From positions 1 to 6,701 of the forward strand of contig JACPXN010000099.1 in assembly GCA_016196515.1 (NCBI GenBank): DNA of 6,701 nt, written 5' to 3'. The notes under the pieces are model-generated. The model was not told the DNA's origin and did not search any database. It was given only the letters and a program-made list of their open reading frames with translations. The position numbers were made by a program, and so were the translations under genes. The stretch comes from Candidatus Omnitrophota bacterium. Lineage in GTDB: Bacteria; Omnitrophota; Gorgyraeia; Zapsychrales; Fredricksoniimonadaceae. Positions 5,849-6,701 of the stretch are shown here, piece by piece (within the stretch, counting starts at the first letter, position 1; every line of letters begins with the position of its first letter).

Positions 5849-6499
5849 CTAATTATACATATCTTCCCTGCTCAATGGAATCAAATTCGCATAGTACATG
5901 AGCCGGGCGATGTCGGACATCTTCAACAGGATGGATATCCTGCCCAACAATACCCCCTTGCCGAGCAGGTCCTTGACCATCTTTCCCCGGGCCGTCAAAA
6001 CACGCGGCACAACCGGCATAGGAAAAAGGCGGACATGCACCGTGGGGTTATCATTGATAAAACCGGTTTTGATGCCGTATTCCAGGATCTCTTGCAACAG
6101 CAAAAGGGTCAAGTTCGCTTTTTTCGGATTGACGCCCCGTTCTGGGGCAAGATGGGCCTTGTAGGATTCAATAACAGCGGGTGTCACCTGGGATAATTTG
6201 ATCAAATGCGGATGGTCTTTTTTACAAAAAGCGCTGAAATGGCTTGCCGTCAGCCGCAGGCGTTCCAATGTTTTGGGGGGATGCCGGCCGGCCGCGTCAT
6301 TTAAAAACTGTTCCAAAAAAACAGGCAGGTCAATGTCGCGGACAATGGTCAGGGATTCCCCGCCGGCGATCTTGGCTTCGATGTCTTCCAATAACTTTTG
6401 GGCCGCGGCAAGGTCAGGCCCGGCGATTTGGGAATACAAAAGTCCCCGCGCGTAGAATTCAACATAATACGTATTCCCTATTTTACGGACTTGACCCAT
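5849..6499 (-). CDS. Tyrosine-recombinase-derived protein lacking the catalytic core
   Basis: A 216-aa protein with the first two domains of a tyrosine integrase. The N-terminal arm-binding part begins MGQVRKIGNTYYVEFYARG and runs to about residue 50. A SAM-like core-binding domain spans about 55-165 and includes PPKTLERLRLTASHF, LSQVTPAVIESYKAHL and the helix LLLLQEILEYGIKTGFINDNP. After the usual hinge (VPRVLTARGKMVKDLL, 164-179) the ~150-residue catalytic domain is missing: no first-arginine box, no HxxR. The final ~40 residues resemble either a resolvase-type helix-turn-helix (KMVKDLLGKG...LGRISILLKM...DIARLMYYA) or a decayed box II (LGHSDI...RYAHL becoming LKMSDI...YYANL). There are no stops or frameshifts, so it may be domesticated as a DNA-binding protein. 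The start is the ATG 8 nt after tRNA-Ser(UGA), with no Shine-Dalgarno site; the longer frame into the tRNA is an artefact. Confidence 0.72.
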   Translation of the reverse strand: MGQVRKIGNTYYVEFYARGLLYSQIAGPDLAAAQKLLEDIEAKIAGGESLTIVRDIDLPVFLEQFLNDAAGRHPPKTLERLRLTASHFSAFCKKDHPHLIKLSQVTPAVIESYKAHLAPERGVNPKKANLTLLLLQEILEYGIKTGFINDNPTVHVRLFPMPVVPRVLTARGKMVKDLLGKGVLLGRISILLKMSDIARLMYYANLIPLSREDMYN

Positions 6500-6507
6500 A
6501 TAAAGAA

Positions 6508-6592
6508 CGGAGAGGCTGGGATTCGAACCCAGGGCCCCTTGCGAGGCAACGGTTTTCAAGACCGCCGCATTCGACCGCTCTGCCACCTCTCC
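6508..6592 (-). tRNA. tRNA-Ser (anticodon TGA), no encoded CCA
   Basis: An 85-nt class II serine tRNA. The acceptor is GGAGAGG/CCTCTCC with discriminator G, the T stem CTGGG/CCCAG with loop TTCGAAT, and there is a long variable arm. The anticodon loop CTTGAAA has the normal U33 and places UGA at 34-36, which reads UCA and by wobble other UCN codons. This is the serine isoacceptor expected to be indispensable. CCA is not encoded (GTTC follows), so it must be added after processing. It lies 14 nt downstream of the partial CDS and 8 nt upstream of the integrase-like ATG, a classical integrase-next-to-target-tRNA arrangement. Confidence 0.96.
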
Positions 6593-6606
6593 AATACTAC
6601 AAAGCC

Positions 6607-6701
6607 TTATCCTTTAAGCAACCCGGCAAGAAATAACGGTCGCCGCATACCGGTCATATCATACCCATCAGCAAAGATGATCTTTCTTTTGACATCAACA
6701 C
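6607..6701 (-). CDS. C-terminal end of an unrecognised protein (partial, runs off the window)
   Basis: One minus-strand frame is open from the window edge to a TAA at 6607-6609. It reads 30 residues, beginning VDVKRKIIFADGYDMTGMR and ending PLFLAGLLKG. The composition looks like real protein: an alternating hydrophobic strand, then a hydrophobic helix ending in a basic residue. The other two minus-strand frames close within the stretch. The stop falls 14 nt before tRNA-Ser(UGA), a plausible gene end. Too little remains to assign a family, and a chance open frame cannot be excluded. Confidence 0.5.
   Translation of the reverse strand, partial: VDVKRKIIFADGYDMTGMRRPLFLAGLLKG

Noticed and set aside
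5849..6586. A 245-aa version of the integrase-like gene starting inside tRNA-Ser(UGA).
   Set aside because: The first 26 or so residues (MAERSNAAVLKTVASQG...) are the well-known translation of an antisense-free tRNA-Ser gene body; the real start is the ATG at 6497-6499.
6593..6620. A promoter for tRNA-Ser(UGA): TTGCTT, 16-nt spacer, TAGTAT.
   Set aside because: The -10-like box ends one base before the tRNA, so transcription would start inside the mature tRNA.
1..6701. CRISPR array, insertion sequence or transposase.
   Set aside because: No regularly spaced repeats and no transposase-like frame are present on either strand.

Overview
All genes in this window lie on the minus strand, so the biological reading order runs from the right edge to the left edge. 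The sequence looks like a chromosome segment of a Gram-negative-type, probably uncultured bacterium with medium GC content. The protein styles, the orphan CpaF-type ATPase and the palindromic units beside tRNA genes remind me of Omnitrophota-like lineages. That is an impression and cannot be proven from 6.7 kb.

Right part (about 5.55-6.70 kb): a tRNA-rich, integration-prone region. The C-terminal end of an unrecognised protein (6607-6701) is followed by tRNA-Ser(UGA) (6508-6592). Next comes a 216-aa integrase-derived gene (5849-6499) that keeps the DNA-binding half of a tyrosine recombinase but lacks a recognisable catalytic core. A second tRNA-Ser, anticodon CGA (5756-5840), follows; it has C instead of the near-universal U at position 33. 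A hairpin-rich 107-bp insert (5649-5755) separates this tRNA from an exact 17-bp copy of its own 3' end (5632-5648), and that copy, not the tRNA gene, is followed by an encoded CCA. This is the footprint expected of a tRNA-targeting integration event.

Middle (4.75-5.56 kb): a BRO-type phage-antirepressor-like gene. The last ~41 residues expected for this family are still present but in another reading frame, which points to an internal deletion of roughly 55 bp.

Left part (0.2-4.66 kb): a compact, apparently cotranscribed trio. It holds a 178-aa protein of unknown function, a two-domain M16 zinc metallopeptidase with a signal peptide, and a CpaF/TadA-type secretion ATPase. The junctions are TGA-A-ATG and a 4-nt ATGA overlap, so translation is probably coupled. 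No Tad-pilus partner genes are visible. tRNA-Arg(ACG), with encoded CCA, follows 44 nt downstream, and beyond it lies a palindromic GGCGAA-type repeat.

The strongest leads are the tRNA-Ser/integrase remnant/tRNA-Ser/att-like arrangement, the C33 tRNA-Ser, the frame-displaced BRO C-terminus, and the conserved-looking unknown-peptidase-ATPase operon.
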